64,000 nucleotides of DNA from Panonychus citri (taxonomy: Eukaryota > Arthropoda > Arachnida > Trombidiformes > Tetranychidae). The notes beneath the pieces were generated by a model. The model saw nothing but the letters and a program-made list of their open reading frames with translations, was not told the DNA's origin and searched no databases. A program made the position numbers and the translations under genes. Below, piece after piece: positions 1 to 9,916 of the stretch; the first letter of the stretch is position 1, and each line of letters starts with the position of its first letter. The stretch covers positions 744,001 to 808,000 of the forward strand of contig NW_026515542.1 in assembly GCF_014898815.1 (NCBI RefSeq). The letters are read 5' to 3'.

Positions 1-2303
1 TTGCTGAAATATCAGTAGAAATCAAAAGAAAAATGGATTCTTTTAACCTGGTAAAATTATTCAGATCAACAAAAGAAGGGAAAAAAGTGTGGCGACTAAT
101 AAAAAAACATCTATTATCATCACCCCCTAAGATAGACTGGGAGAACGAAAACACAATTGAGAGTAAAAAACAATGGTTGACAGGCTTCTCGAAATCTAAA
201 CCAATTTATAAAGATCAACCAAGTTATATCAAAGGTCAACTCATGGATCACGAAGTAGACATGATTAAAAACATGAAATTCAAGTCCTCGAGTTTATCGG
301 CAGATAATTTCAACTGTTTCACCTGGACAAAATTTGTAGGGAAAAATATGCAGCTAATCATTGATTTGATGCACAAACTCTTTGAAATATCGCATATTCC
401 AAATTGTATGACAACGGTTGGATGCGGTTTTGTTCCAAAGTCTGGTGGCAAACTCAGAATGGTAAGGACCCCATGTTATTTACTGAAAATTGCTGATACA
501 ATATTGGCAAATCGACTTCAAGACATTCTTCCGGATTTTCTTCTTCCGGAAACTCAGTTTGGATTCCAACGAATGAAAAGTAGAGAAGACTTTTATCTAA
601 AAATAATGAAAGAAACGATTAGAACGTCAACAATAGTGAAGATTGATGTAAAAACAGCTTTCGACGATGTTAACCTTGCCAGAATCCGGTGTCGATTAAT
701 CGAGAGCGTTGGTCAATCTACATGGTCACTATTGGAATCGATAAATAACAACAGCTGGCTGACTATTTATAACAATGGAGAAAAATTATACAAGAAAAAT
801 CCATCGTACGTGTCACAGGGAACAGCAACGGGACCACTACTATTTATAATTGCACTTGATCATTGTATTAGAAGATGGTGGGAAATTGGACTCAAGGTGT
901 ATGCCTATGCGGACGATATGGTTTTTATTGTTAATCAACACCAAATTCGGAATCAGCTCAGTCTATTAGAAGCAATTGAAGAAGTTTTGGCGGAGATTGG
1001 ATTGAAGATAAATAAGGAAAAAACGGAAATCATTGAACCAAAGGACTTTAGAACTTTTGAGCTGGTGGGCTTTACAGCTAATAGAAGGAGAATTAGAATG
1101 CAAGAGTTTGAAGGATATATAAATGACACATATGTAAAAGAGATATTACCAAAATTTTCAAAGAACTGGCCATCCATAAAGTACCTGCCACACCAAATAA
1201 CGAAACTTCTCTTTTCATCCATTGTATGGCCGAGAATATATAAACACTTCATGGCAATGACTCTGGTGGACGCTCCGCTGTACATAAATATGATCGAAAT
1301 TGTAGGATCGCTAGTAAACAGATTTATGGGAAGAGTAAATCAATCAAAATGGAGCTACCTAATTCTGTGGGGGTATCCGAACTACATTGGCAAATTAATC
1401 TTGGATCAACTAGAAAGAAAGGCGAAATTAACTGGTAGGCTGAATGACAGGAGATGGTTATCAAAGAAATGGATTCCAGTTGGACAGATTGAGAGCCGAA
1501 AGGTGGAAACAGGAGATAAGATTGTGACCTACAGAGTCAGAAACGGGAAAAATAGAATAGAAATATCAGTTAAAACTATTACTCTAAATAGAGAAAGGAT
1601 ACTTACGATTTTAATTCCAGGAAGAGCCACGGAGTATGAAGGAAAATTAATAGCTGTTGATTTAATCTTAAAGTTGTATCGAAATGAGAAAATCACTTTG
1701 GAACTGGATGAGCAATCATCGAGATACTATCGAGGACAATCTCAATTTGCGATAAACATGAGGATGATTCTGGATAGCCCAGGGAATTGGAGATTCAAAT
1801 TGTACCAACAAAGACAATGGACAGACGGGGAGATCGGATTGGAGGTACCCGCTCTGAACAAACCAATAACCATATTAGCACAAAACCGGATACTAAAACA
1901 GACAATGGAAAGAGAGATGGAGAACAATTTCAGGAAATCAAAGACAAACCTCAGTAGATTGAACTTACAATTTAAATCCAGACTATCATGGCAACAAAAA
2001 GTAGCAGTCATGGCGATAACTAAACACTATATAATCCCTGAATGCTGTGGAAAAACAGTTACTGCTTATCATATTATCCACGAATGTGACAAGAAACTAA
2101 GAGAATATCCGAGGTTATTTGAAATGCGATGGAAAAGAGTCGAAAAATGGGACGAGGAAGACACTATGACAATTAACATGATTGTAAACAAAATGAAAAT
2201 TGAACAAAAAATCTTTTCTTTGTGTTCTCTGTCATTCGGTGGCTCAGATGACCGATCGAGGGCAGCACTTGAGGCTGCTCAGTCTTCGGACGACTGTAAT
2301 TAG
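1..2303 (+). CDS. Non-LTR retrotransposon reverse transcriptase ORF, 5'-truncated by window start
   Basis: The first ATG is at 33, but the frame is open back to base 3 with no stop, so the ORF almost certainly starts outside the window. Numbered from the ATG there are 756 residues. A LINE-type reverse transcriptase domain is visible: motif A is KIDVKTAFDDVN (residues 203-214, catalytic D205), followed by the SQGTATGPLL motif B and the YADD motif C at 292-295. Near the C-terminus a Cys/His cluster (C671, C672, H680, C685) resembles the zinc knuckle of R1/jockey-like ORF2 proteins. No RNase H or restriction-type endonuclease domain follows it; any APE endonuclease would lie upstream. The reading frame is uninterrupted, so the insertion looks young. 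The clade cannot be settled by eye. Confidence 0.88.
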   Translation, partial: AEISVEIKRKMDSFNLVKLFRSTKEGKKVWRLIKKHLLSSPPKIDWENENTIESKKQWLTGFSKSKPIYKDQPSYIKGQLMDHEVDMIKNMKFKSSSLSADNFNCFTWTKFVGKNMQLIIDLMHKLFEISHIPNCMTTVGCGFVPKSGGKLRMVRTPCYLLKIADTILANRLQDILPDFLLPETQFGFQRMKSREDFYLKIMKETIRTSTIVKIDVKTAFDDVNLARIRCRLIESVGQSTWSLLESINNNSWLTIYNNGEKLYKKNPSYVSQGTATGPLLFIIALDHCIRRWWEIGLKVYAYADDMVFIVNQHQIRNQLSLLEAIEEVLAEIGLKINKEKTEIIEPKDFRTFELVGFTANRRRIRMQEFEGYINDTYVKEILPKFSKNWPSIKYLPHQITKLLFSSIVWPRIYKHFMAMTLVDAPLYINMIEIVGSLVNRFMGRVNQSKWSYLILWGYPNYIGKLILDQLERKAKLTGRLNDRRWLSKKWIPVGQIESRKVETGDKIVTYRVRNGKNRIEISVKTITLNRERILTILIPGRATEYEGKLIAVDLILKLYRNEKITLELDEQSSRYYRGQSQFAINMRMILDSPGNWRFKLYQQRQWTDGEIGLEVPALNKPITILAQNRILKQTMEREMENNFRKSKTNLSRLNLQFKSRLSWQQKVAVMAITKHYIIPECCGKTVTAYHIIHECDKKLREYPRLFEMRWKRVEKWDEEDTMTINMIVNKMKIEQKIFSLCSLSFGGSDDRSRAALEAAQSSDDCN

Positions 2304-2466
2304 TCACCTCTTAGAGGACCAATAAATTGATGTAACTTAGAATCCAAAATTTGGATCTTTGAATTGAGTGATTATTTTGTTCTGGTTAATTGATTGTGAT
2401 TCAATAAATTATCTTCATTTTCAATTGGATCATCTGATTTTCTTTTGATACGTCAAGTGTTTTCTC
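2304..2466 (+). mobile_element. Probable 3' UTR of the LINE element
   Basis: This short stretch lies between the reverse transcriptase stop codon and the next transposon. It contains AATAAA-like hexamers and a small palindrome (TCCAAAATTTGGA). I see no poly(A) or simple-repeat tail, so the exact 3' end of the LINE is undefined. The last 8 bases (2459-2466, GTTTTCTC) are the left target-site copy of the adjacent transposon. Confidence 0.4.
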
Positions 2467-2921
2467 GGTAAGGCTCAAGATATGTCCGTAAGCTCAACTT
2501 TTTTACTTTCAGCTGACTTTTTTTCGGCTTACGATTCGCGGCTTTTTAGGAAAATGATTTAATTTAATTGATTAGTCGATTAATTCAGCAATCTAAGATT
2601 ATTTGACGCCTTGTGGGTATAGCGGGTACATGTTAGTCCACATTTAACAATGAAATAAAATGATTAGCGGAAGATGTGGCTAATCAGCTGTCGACAGCTA
2701 ACATTACATTAATTGTGTGATAGTTTGATTGTCTCAGGCCCTCCGGGCCTTCCTTTGTCCATGGTGACCCTTAATAGTGAAAACCTAACCTAACCTAATT
2801 TAAACAAACACAATTAATTGAGAAATTCAGTTAACTTCCATATGTAGCTGTAATCGTAAGCCGAAAAAAAGTCAGCTGAAAGTAAAAAAGTTGAGCTTAC
2901 GGACATATCTTGAGCCTTACC
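2467..2921. mobile_element. 455-bp MITE with 70-bp perfect terminal inverted repeats and 8-bp TSD
   Basis: Bases 2467-2536 and 2852-2921 are perfect reverse complements over 70 bp, beginning GGTAAGGCTCAAGATATGTC. The element is flanked by an exact 8-bp direct repeat, GTTTTCTC, at 2459-2466 and 2922-2929. Together these define a cut-and-paste transposon insertion. The 315-bp interior has no coding ORF, so the element is nonautonomous. An 8-bp duplication is typical of hAT elements and also occurs in P and Merlin elements; the terminal sequence alone does not let me choose. It lies about 310 bp upstream of the PPP1R11 start codon, within or beside its promoter or 5' UTR. Confidence 0.9.
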
Positions 2922-3244
2922 GTTTTCTCTTCCCTCATTTCGGTGAGTAATATTTTCTATGAGTAAGTGTAAGTGATTTATCACTGTTCTTGTTGTTTAC
3001 AGTCTCTTTCAAGTCTGTCTGTTTTTCTGTCTTTTCAATTTCATCTTTATCTTTTTTTTTCAATAACAAATTGATTACTGGTTATCTATTAGGTGTCTCC
3101 TATTTATTTTTTAATCTTCTATTTAGTTATAAGCTTCTACTTTCCACTGTTTCTGTTTTGGGTCATCTTGTTATCTTCTTTTGATTTCATTGTTCTCCAA
3201 TTTCTCTCTCTCTCTCTCCCTCTATCTTTAGGAATCTCTTTGGA

Positions 3245-3550
3245 ATGGACACAGTTTTAAGTAGCTCGATGTCCAGTGCCACTTTAATTCAAGAGGTCAC
3301 TCCAATTGCTGGTACCAGTCGACAAGGTGGAGATGATCAGGTTCCATTGGTACAATTAAAACTGTCCAAACCCAAGAAAAGGAAAAGGGTTACCTGGGGA
3401 ACTGGAACAGTTGACAACGAATTGATGGATAAAAAGTCATCTAAATGTTGCTGTATTTGGGATAAACCTAAAGAATTTGGTGAAAGCTCAGAGGAGGAAG
3501 AAGATGATGATGATTGTGATAATTGTTATGGTCACAAACAGCGAAAATGA
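3245..3550 (+). CDS. PPP1R11: Protein phosphatase 1 regulatory inhibitor subunit 11 (inhibitor-3)
   Basis: A 101-residue protein of the PPP1R11/inhibitor-3 family, a PP1 inhibitor also reported as an E3 ubiquitin ligase in vertebrates. The diagnostic core is present: a basic stretch leading into the PP1-docking RVTW motif (residues 48-51), WGTGTVDNE, then SSKCCCIWDKPKEFGESS with the triple Cys at 68-70. An acidic stretch and a CDNC..H tail follow. Length is close to the usual 100-130 residues. The coding region is a single exon. A polypyrimidine tract ending in TTTAG just upstream (about 3231) suggests a 5' UTR intron whose donor could be GTGAGT near 2944, close to the upstream transposon. 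An AATAAA at 3743-3748 is a plausible polyadenylation signal. Confidence 0.93.
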   Translation: MDTVLSSSMSSATLIQEVTPIAGTSRQGGDDQVPLVQLKLSKPKKRKRVTWGTGTVDNELMDKKSSKCCCIWDKPKEFGESSEEEEDDDDCDNCYGHKQRK

Positions 3551-4026
3551 TTAAGGAAAAAAAATGGAAACCAAAAAGTGTTTGACTTACATGATATTAG
3601 AAAAATACTTTTAAAAGTAAATTAACTTGTAAATTAATTTCTCTCTCATTCTTTTCCAACCCAATGTTGGTCCAATTTTCCGAATTGTATAATTTAACAA
3701 CTATAAAAAGAAAAATGTTTTTTTTTCGTCCTCATTGTAAATAATAAATTTTAATCACAAAAAAAAAGACTAATTGTCAAATACAATTAATCTATTGTTG
3801 TTGTTGTGGTTTTTTTTGTTCTGCAAAAAATGAATCTCTTTTTACATTAATGTTGTGAAAGTGGCAAGAAGATGTAAAGATGAAATGGATTAGTTGATTG
3901 TGAGAGGCAAAAAAAGAATTAATCATTTTCTGATGATGAAAATTTTGTCTTGTTCACTTGTGAAGCGTAAATTGATTCAGCAATTAAGTGTTTCGATTGG
4001 AAAATGTACTTAAAATTAGGCGATGA
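3551..4026. other. Convergent 3' UTR interval
   Basis: This gap lies between the stop codons of PPP1R11 (+) and THOC6 (-). It is AT-rich with T and A homopolymers and probably holds both 3' UTRs. Nothing else is recognisable. Confidence 0.6.
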
Positions 4027-5088
4027 TTAAAAAACTTCCAAGTGAAAATCGTTGTACTTGAAATTGGTGCAAATGTTAATCTTGTAACTCGACCCACCGA
4101 TTGCCATTAGCGATTTTTGATCTTTCTCGTGAATCGCAATACTATAAACGTGAAATGGTTCACAGGGAATTTCGGAAAAAATTTTACCATTTAAACTCCA
4201 GGTTGACACTTGGGATGAACTTCCACCGGAAACAACGTAATCATTGTGAATAAGGGCAACTTGTGATGTAACATCGCAAGAGGAACTTTCAAAAACGACT
4301 CCTCGTGAAAGTGACCTCAAATGCCAACTACTTAAATGTGGACCTCCACCACAAACCATCCACTCTGACGAATTGTCCAGCGCAATACTGCCAATCCATT
4401 TACCGAAGGGTCGATTTAGCTCATTGTGTTTATAAGGTTCAATTGTGTTAACAGTTTTACCAATTCTCAAATCCCATAGGCAAACTGAACCATCTTCACT
4501 TCCAGAGAAAAGGATATTTGATTGTTTGGAATAAGCGAGACAATTAATATAATCAGTGTGACCATCAAGGGTTAATCTGGGTTGATTTGATTCCAGATCA
4601 TAACCGTAAATCTTATTATTACCACATCCAGCGAGTAGCAGCTCATCAGTTTCATCGTTTCCACATAAAACAAGTGAATTAATCTCTGGACGTAATATTG
4701 AATCACCATGAGCAAGGGTTATGGACCATTGAGATTCAATTGTGTTTTGATTAACCAAATCTGACCATTTCCAGCATTTGATTTCACCTTTACCACCGGT
4801 CAAGATTAAACTTTTATTCCCGGTTAAACCATAGATCGCATCTTTATGAGCTTGTATTGAGATACTTGGTTGATAGATTGATTTGTCCGAACAAGGTTGA
4901 TTCTCATGTGAATCAAATATTCTGGAGATTCCAAATAAAGCTAATTTACCACTTTTAAGGGAAGCAATTAAATATTTTCCATCATGGGAAAAGGTTTGAC
5001 ACAAAATGGTAGCATAATATTGCTTGATAGCCTCCGATCTGGTAACGGATTTATTGGCAAGGTCACCAGAGTCATTTAAATTAACCAT
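4027..5088 (-). CDS. THOC6: THO complex subunit 6, WD40 propeller
   Basis: A 353-residue single-exon WD40 protein, close in length to human THOC6 (about 340). THOC6 is part of the TREX/THO complex that couples transcription to nuclear mRNA export. Family-specific stretches are clear: IQAHKDAIYGL with GGKGEIKCWKW, LDGHTDYINCLAYS, SGSEDGSVCLWDLR, and especially WMVCGGGPHLSSWHLRS and the C-terminal GGSSYKINICTNF. The initiator at 5088 gives the usual short N-terminal lead before the first blade. A second intronless housekeeping gene, PDCD6, follows on the same strand about 0.8 kb further upstream. No frameshift or missing blade is apparent. Confidence 0.92.
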   Translation of the reverse strand: MVNLNDSGDLANKSVTRSEAIKQYYATILCQTFSHDGKYLIASLKSGKLALFGISRIFDSHENQPCSDKSIYQPSISIQAHKDAIYGLTGNKSLILTGGKGEIKCWKWSDLVNQNTIESQWSITLAHGDSILRPEINSLVLCGNDETDELLLAGCGNNKIYGYDLESNQPRLTLDGHTDYINCLAYSKQSNILFSGSEDGSVCLWDLRIGKTVNTIEPYKHNELNRPFGKWIGSIALDNSSEWMVCGGGPHLSSWHLRSLSRGVVFESSSCDVTSQVALIHNDYVVSGGSSSQVSTWSLNGKIFSEIPCEPFHVYSIAIHEKDQKSLMAIGGSSYKINICTNFKYNDFHLEVF

Positions 5089-5918
5089 TGTTACCAGGGA
5101 TAGAGAGAATCAATTAGAGATTAGTAATTAGATTAAATATATATTTGCTTTCCTGTGTAATATAAATTGAGTGGAAATCTATTAGAGAGAGAGAGAAAAA
5201 TTGTGAAGGAAAAGAGAGAAGAGAAAAAAAATTCATTTAGATTCAGTAAACAGGGAAAATTGGAATTGATTTTCTATTGACATATTGAGGTGAAGGTCAC
5301 AGTTAATTAGTGGAACAATTAATCAATTTTAAACGAGTGAAAACTTACCCAAATTAATTGTGATCAAAGAAAATAAACAAAAACAACAACAAATGCTTCT
5401 TGTTGAGAGTCTTTGATGAGCAGATAGGATGAAGGTTAAGAGAAATGTAATCACAATTGTTTGATGATTAAAGAAAATGATTTAACTTTCACAATCGAAT
5501 ACTGTTAATGATGTTGATTAATTGGTCGATCAGTTTAAAGAGAAAATAAATTTGATTATCTGGAGACAAATGAGTGGATAGAAATTGAAGAGAAAAGTGT
5601 AAACATCAAAACCGAAAACTCTTATGGACTAACATATGATTTTCCATTTGGAAGGAGTAACAATGGAAATAATTGTAATTCGAATTTTTTTTTGTTCTTT
5701 TTGGTTGTTTTTATATGGAATTGATTGGATTTTATTTGAACACTGGGCAGTTGATTAAGAGGAAGGAGAGATTGTTTTTGTTACATGATTTTCTTTCAAT
5801 TTGGCTCTTTAATTTGGCTCGATAACAATTAACGTTTTACAATTTGCGTGAATTAGAATTGATCGTTTTTGTTTGTTGATTCTTGGATTTGGAAGTGATG
5901 GGAATATGGTAACAATAA
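5089..5918. other. THOC6-PDCD6 intergenic gap
   Basis: AT-rich sequence containing the THOC6 promoter and 5' UTR and the PDCD6 3' UTR. There is a short GA tract near 5185-5200. No further gene is seen on either strand. Confidence 0.5.
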
Positions 5919-6449
5919 TTAAACAATACAAACATCAAAAACCATAGTTAAAAATCTTTCATAATCAATTTGGATCCATCCATCTTGATCTGTATCATGT
6001 TGCCTGAATGCTGAGGTTAGTGATTGAAGAAGTACACATAATTGGATGAAATCATCGAAATAAATTGATCCAGAAGATTTTCTATCAAATTTTCTGACTA
6101 TTATGGTGTAAAAGTTATCCGATAATCTGTAACCAAAGGTGGTTAATGCTTGTTTCAACTCGTTACGGTCAATATTTCCAGAATTATCTCGATCAAATGA
6201 TTTGAAACAGTTTAACCATCTAGTTACATAATCCCAGAGAGCAGTAAATTCTTGATAATTGATTGCTCCACTTTTATCTTTATCAAACATCCCGATCATA
6301 AGTCTCACCGTTTCACCATTAAATGGACTCCAAGTCCCATTTGATAAAGCTGATTGTAATTCAACCGCATTGATTGCACCCGATCCATCTCGATCTACTC
6401 TTCTGAAAAGATCATAAAGCCATTTATTATCGGGCATTTGGTAAGTCAT
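5919..6449 (-). CDS. PDCD6: Penta-EF-hand calcium sensor PDCD6/ALG-2
   Basis: A 176-residue penta-EF-hand protein, the family's normal core size. Five loops are visible: DRDGSGAINAVE (19-30), DKDKSGAINYQE (56-67), DRDNSGNIDRNE (86-97), a fourth DRKSSGSIYFDD (122-133), and the fifth, dimer-forming DTDQDGWIQIDY (152-163). ALG-2 binds ALIX, TSG101 and Sec31 in a calcium-dependent way at ER exit sites and ESCRT sites. The vertebrate protein has an extended Gly/Pro-rich N-terminus; here it is reduced to about ten residues. The initiator codon follows a TTTAG acceptor-like site by 14 bases, consistent with a 5' UTR intron. The coding region has no introns. Confidence 0.95.
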   Translation of the reverse strand: MTYQMPDNKWLYDLFRRVDRDGSGAINAVELQSALSNGTWSPFNGETVRLMIGMFDKDKSGAINYQEFTALWDYVTRWLNCFKSFDRDNSGNIDRNELKQALTTFGYRLSDNFYTIIVRKFDRKSSGSIYFDDFIQLCVLLQSLTSAFRQHDTDQDGWIQIDYERFLTMVFDVCIV

Positions 6450-7089
6450 TGTTTCACTTTACAACTAAAGAAATAAACAAATGTCAACAAAAATGGAATC
6501 TCGATTCACAAAACCAGTAAAAAAAATAATTCCAACGAAATGATGGATTGAAAAAAAAAGAAAAACTGAAATTAAACTGTAACAATATGAAGGTAAAAAA
6601 GTGAAGTGTTTCTTTTCACGAGTGAATGGAAAGAAAATGGTGAAAAATAATTACACAAATTAACGAAATAGATTTACACTGATAATGTTAATTAATAAAT
6701 TGTTCGTTACTCCCATTAGTCAGAAACAAAGAGAATCAATTTTTTCCTTTCATTCTAAAGTCACGTGACCTTAATGTTCTTCTACTAGAAAATCCAATCG
6801 GTAGATGGAGTTACATGGATCTTAATTGTAAAAAATTAATTTCTTTTTTCAATTCCAATTTGGAAATGGAAATTTGGCAAATTATAAACAATAAATTGAT
6901 TTTTTTTTCTTGATTATTCAATTTATCCGTTATACCGTTTTACTTAGAGTTTAAGAGAGAGCACTTTTGTTCAACTATTACAAATCCGTGAACGAAAAAT
7001 AAATATCACAATTTAATAAGTTTTTATGTTTTTTGATTGTCCTCAATTGGTATCCAAATATATACTAAAGCTTTTTCACTGGTTGATAG
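6450..7089. other. PDCD6-PEX10 intergenic gap
   Basis: AT-rich and presumed to hold the PDCD6 promoter and PEX10 3' UTR. No coding or RNA feature is recognised. Confidence 0.5.
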
Positions 7090-7914
7090 TTAATAGTTGT
7101 GTAGATAAACCAATTTACTTCCGCTATCAATTTGAGTTCGACAGATTGGACAGAATTTCTTAATTTCAATCCATTGACAAATGCAAGTCCAACAGAAAAG
7201 ATGACCACAAGGTGTAGATGTTGTTTCCTTCCTGGTTGACCAACAAAGTGAACATCGAACACCATTTGGTGAACCTTCGATTGATTGAAGGTTTTGTTGG
7301 TTAACCTTTTCTTTTTCATATTTTTTAATCCGATAAGTGATCATCATGGATAAACCAAATTCCAATGTTGATAAAATTCCAAGTAATCGGTAAAATCTTC
7401 GATAGTCTTCCGTTAATTGAGTGTGAGTTGCGTATTTAATATTTGAGATTCTCTTGGAAAATTGGTAAAAACTACCAAATATGTAGAAAAGAATAAGGTT
7501 AATGTGTTGTAACTTTTCCATCATAAATAACACCGAGTCTTTTTCCCATTCTTCAGAATTTCTCATTAATTTAGGAATAATTGTACCAGTGATTAAAGGA
7601 TAAATACAGTTGATTCCAATCATAATTACTCGACGTAACTTTGATGGAACACGAAAACCAATCTTATTTGAACCATCAATTTGAATTAACGATGTATACT
7701 CTTCACCCAATGTTTGAAGGCCTGACAATGTGGTTACCATGTAATAGGAAAGTGGAGCAATTAAATTTAATTGTTGACGATACTGAAACCATCTTTGCAT
7801 GCCAATTATCTTTTGGAATATGAAAGACCATTGGTTACCAAGCCATTCAATATATTCTTCATCTCTATTAGATCCAATTACCAATAAAACTGGTGAAGGT
7901 TCAACTGAAGACAT
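7090..7914 (-). CDS. PEX10: Peroxisome biogenesis factor 10, RING E3 ligase
   Basis: A 274-residue peroxisomal membrane protein of the PEX2/10/12 RING complex, which ubiquitinates the import receptor PEX5 so that it can be recycled. The C-terminal C3HC4 RING is complete: C221, C224, C236, H238, C241, C244, C255, C258, with the PEX10-typical PCGHLFCW and a KLVYLHNY ending. The upstream two thirds is the Pex2/Pex12-type membrane domain with several hydrophobic helices. The frame could open at 7989, but I chose the ATG at 7914. The 75 bases upstream look like a 5' UTR intron: GTTAGT near 7998 and a CTTCAG acceptor 10 bases before the ATG. MSSVEPSPVLL is therefore the more plausible N-terminus. 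Confidence 0.92.
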   Translation of the reverse strand: MSSVEPSPVLLVIGSNRDEEYIEWLGNQWSFIFQKIIGMQRWFQYRQQLNLIAPLSYYMVTTLSGLQTLGEEYTSLIQIDGSNKIGFRVPSKLRRVIMIGINCIYPLITGTIIPKLMRNSEEWEKDSVLFMMEKLQHINLILFYIFGSFYQFSKRISNIKYATHTQLTEDYRRFYRLLGILSTLEFGLSMMITYRIKKYEKEKVNQQNLQSIEGSPNGVRCSLCWSTRKETTSTPCGHLFCWTCICQWIEIKKFCPICRTQIDSGSKLVYLHNY

Positions 7915-9916
7915 GATTGTTAATCTGAAGCGGGATAAATGATAAATCAAGAATAAGAATGACATAACTATAAATGATGTTAAGATCAATATGTACTAAC
8001 CTTTATTTTTTGATAATATGATTAATGTAATCTCGTTGTAAGTATCTTGTAATTTCCTTTGTCAAATATCAAGTAAGATTGTTTTTGAATCTTGGATGCT
8101 TAATATGAAATTGAGTGGATTGCTTTACAACTGAATCACCATGATAGTGATAATTATTCTGCTAATTAGATTGAAATGAGATCAACTTTGTTCTTGATTA
8201 TGATTTCCCTTCATGTTATCAAATCATCAGCAGGATGTAATATGATTTCCTCGTTGAATATAAACACCAATCGTCTGAGTCTCATTGAATCTATTGGAAA
8301 AGATAATAATAAAGAAAAAGATTAGTTAATGAGAATATTAAATATTGTGACATTACTATGATCACGTAGACTAATGAATTGGAATGAATCAAATTGATCA
8401 ATCGTAATCATAGAGGATTAAAGGTATTATCCAGATTAACATTAATCAAAGAGTTAAGTTTGAAGATCTAGATTTGAATCTTGATAAAGGATTAATTAAC
8501 TTTCGTAAATGGATGAAAGAAATTTTTAATCTGACATCAAAATCCATTTGATTAATTAGAATAAGACAAAATTAATGAGAGAAAAGGAATGAATTTCAAA
8601 GCAAATACATTGGTAGTAATGTTTGTTTTGAATTGAGAAAATATCATCAAGTGTATTTACTTACAAAATAAATGTACTCTCAATGATGCACTTACCATGT
8701 AAACAATTAGATAATAATTAAAGTTGATTCTCACAAAATGAAGAAAAAATTATATTCCATTTGGTAATAAATTAACAATCAATTTGATTGTAATTTGTAT
8801 CAAGTGAATCACAGAAGAGCAAACAGAAAATTAAATAACATCAACAATCAGCTGTAATGTCAACACTATAAACAGAAGTAAATGAATGAATTGATTACAT
8901 TGAAGAGGTTGAGAAGATTAAATTGTAATCTCAATAAATGAAGATGATAATTTGTGATTACGATGATGGTGATGATCCAAGATAATTGAGAATATGAGGA
9001 AAAGTGTTCAAATTTGAGAGAATAAACAATTAATTCAATTCTATCAGGTCATAACATGAGAGGTCAAATCATGTTTTCTTTATGTGATTTAAACAACAAA
9101 AATGGTTTACGTGACTTCCACTTAAACTGGATTAGTGTATTGAAAGAGATGATGATGATTAGTATGATGATGAAAATAAATTGTTCAGTTATTTACAATA
9201 TGCAAAGTGAAGGAGACACAAGGTGAGTTGGAAGAGAAAGAAAGAGAGAGAGAGAGAGAGAAGAAAGAAGGAGAAAGAGAGAAAGAGGATAAAAAAGAGA
9301 GACTATGAGAGTTTGCCTGATGGAAGAAAAAAGAATTTTCAAATATTCTATTTGGGAAGATTTTCTCTTTTGATGAAGACAAATGATGATGATGATGTTT
9401 TCGGAATTAAAAGGATCGAACGATGAAAAGGGGAATAAACACCAATAAAAGGTAATCAACAATTAAGTATTTTAATTACTCCGTTTATGTTTAATTTCTT
9501 TTATTAACACAACCGGTGATGAGAAGGTGAAACAACAAATGAGAGAAAAAACAATTTTTTCTACTCTCTTTCTTTTCTCTTTCTTTTATTTTTGTTCTTC
9601 TCTCTTTTCTGGTCCTGGTTTTTTCTACCAATAATCACGTTCACCATCAGTTAACCTTTTCTCTTTTACTCATTCAATTTGATTGTGTTTTTTTTTCTTT
9701 CTTCCTTTTTTAATCAACCAATTTATCTACAATTAATTGTTAATTGTTTTCTATTCCATTGATATTCATTCCTTATTAGAGAGGGTTAACACCTCTTTCT
9801 TGTTTTCTCCTTCTTCGATATCCCTTTTTCTCCTTGTGGTTCTTTTCCCTCTGTGATTGACTCTTTCTCTCTCATTATCTTCATCTCTCTCTCTCTCTTT
9901 AGTTGCCATTTCTACT
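7915..9916. other. Divergent intergenic region, about 2 kb, with GA/CT microsatellites
   Basis: This region separates the 5' ends of PEX10 (-) and the YWTD-like protein gene (+), so it should carry both promoters. A GA tract lies at about 9238-9290 and CT-rich tracts at about 9560-9610 and 9865-9900. The last ends in TTTAG at 9902 and looks like a 5' UTR splice acceptor for the downstream gene. The ORFs here are low-complexity GA/CT translations and are not credible genes. Confidence 0.5.

Noticed and set aside
7912..7989. Upstream in-frame ATG extending PEX10 by 25 residues
   Set aside because: The stretch ends in a good splice acceptor just before the second ATG and has a matching donor upstream, so it is more likely a 5' UTR intron.
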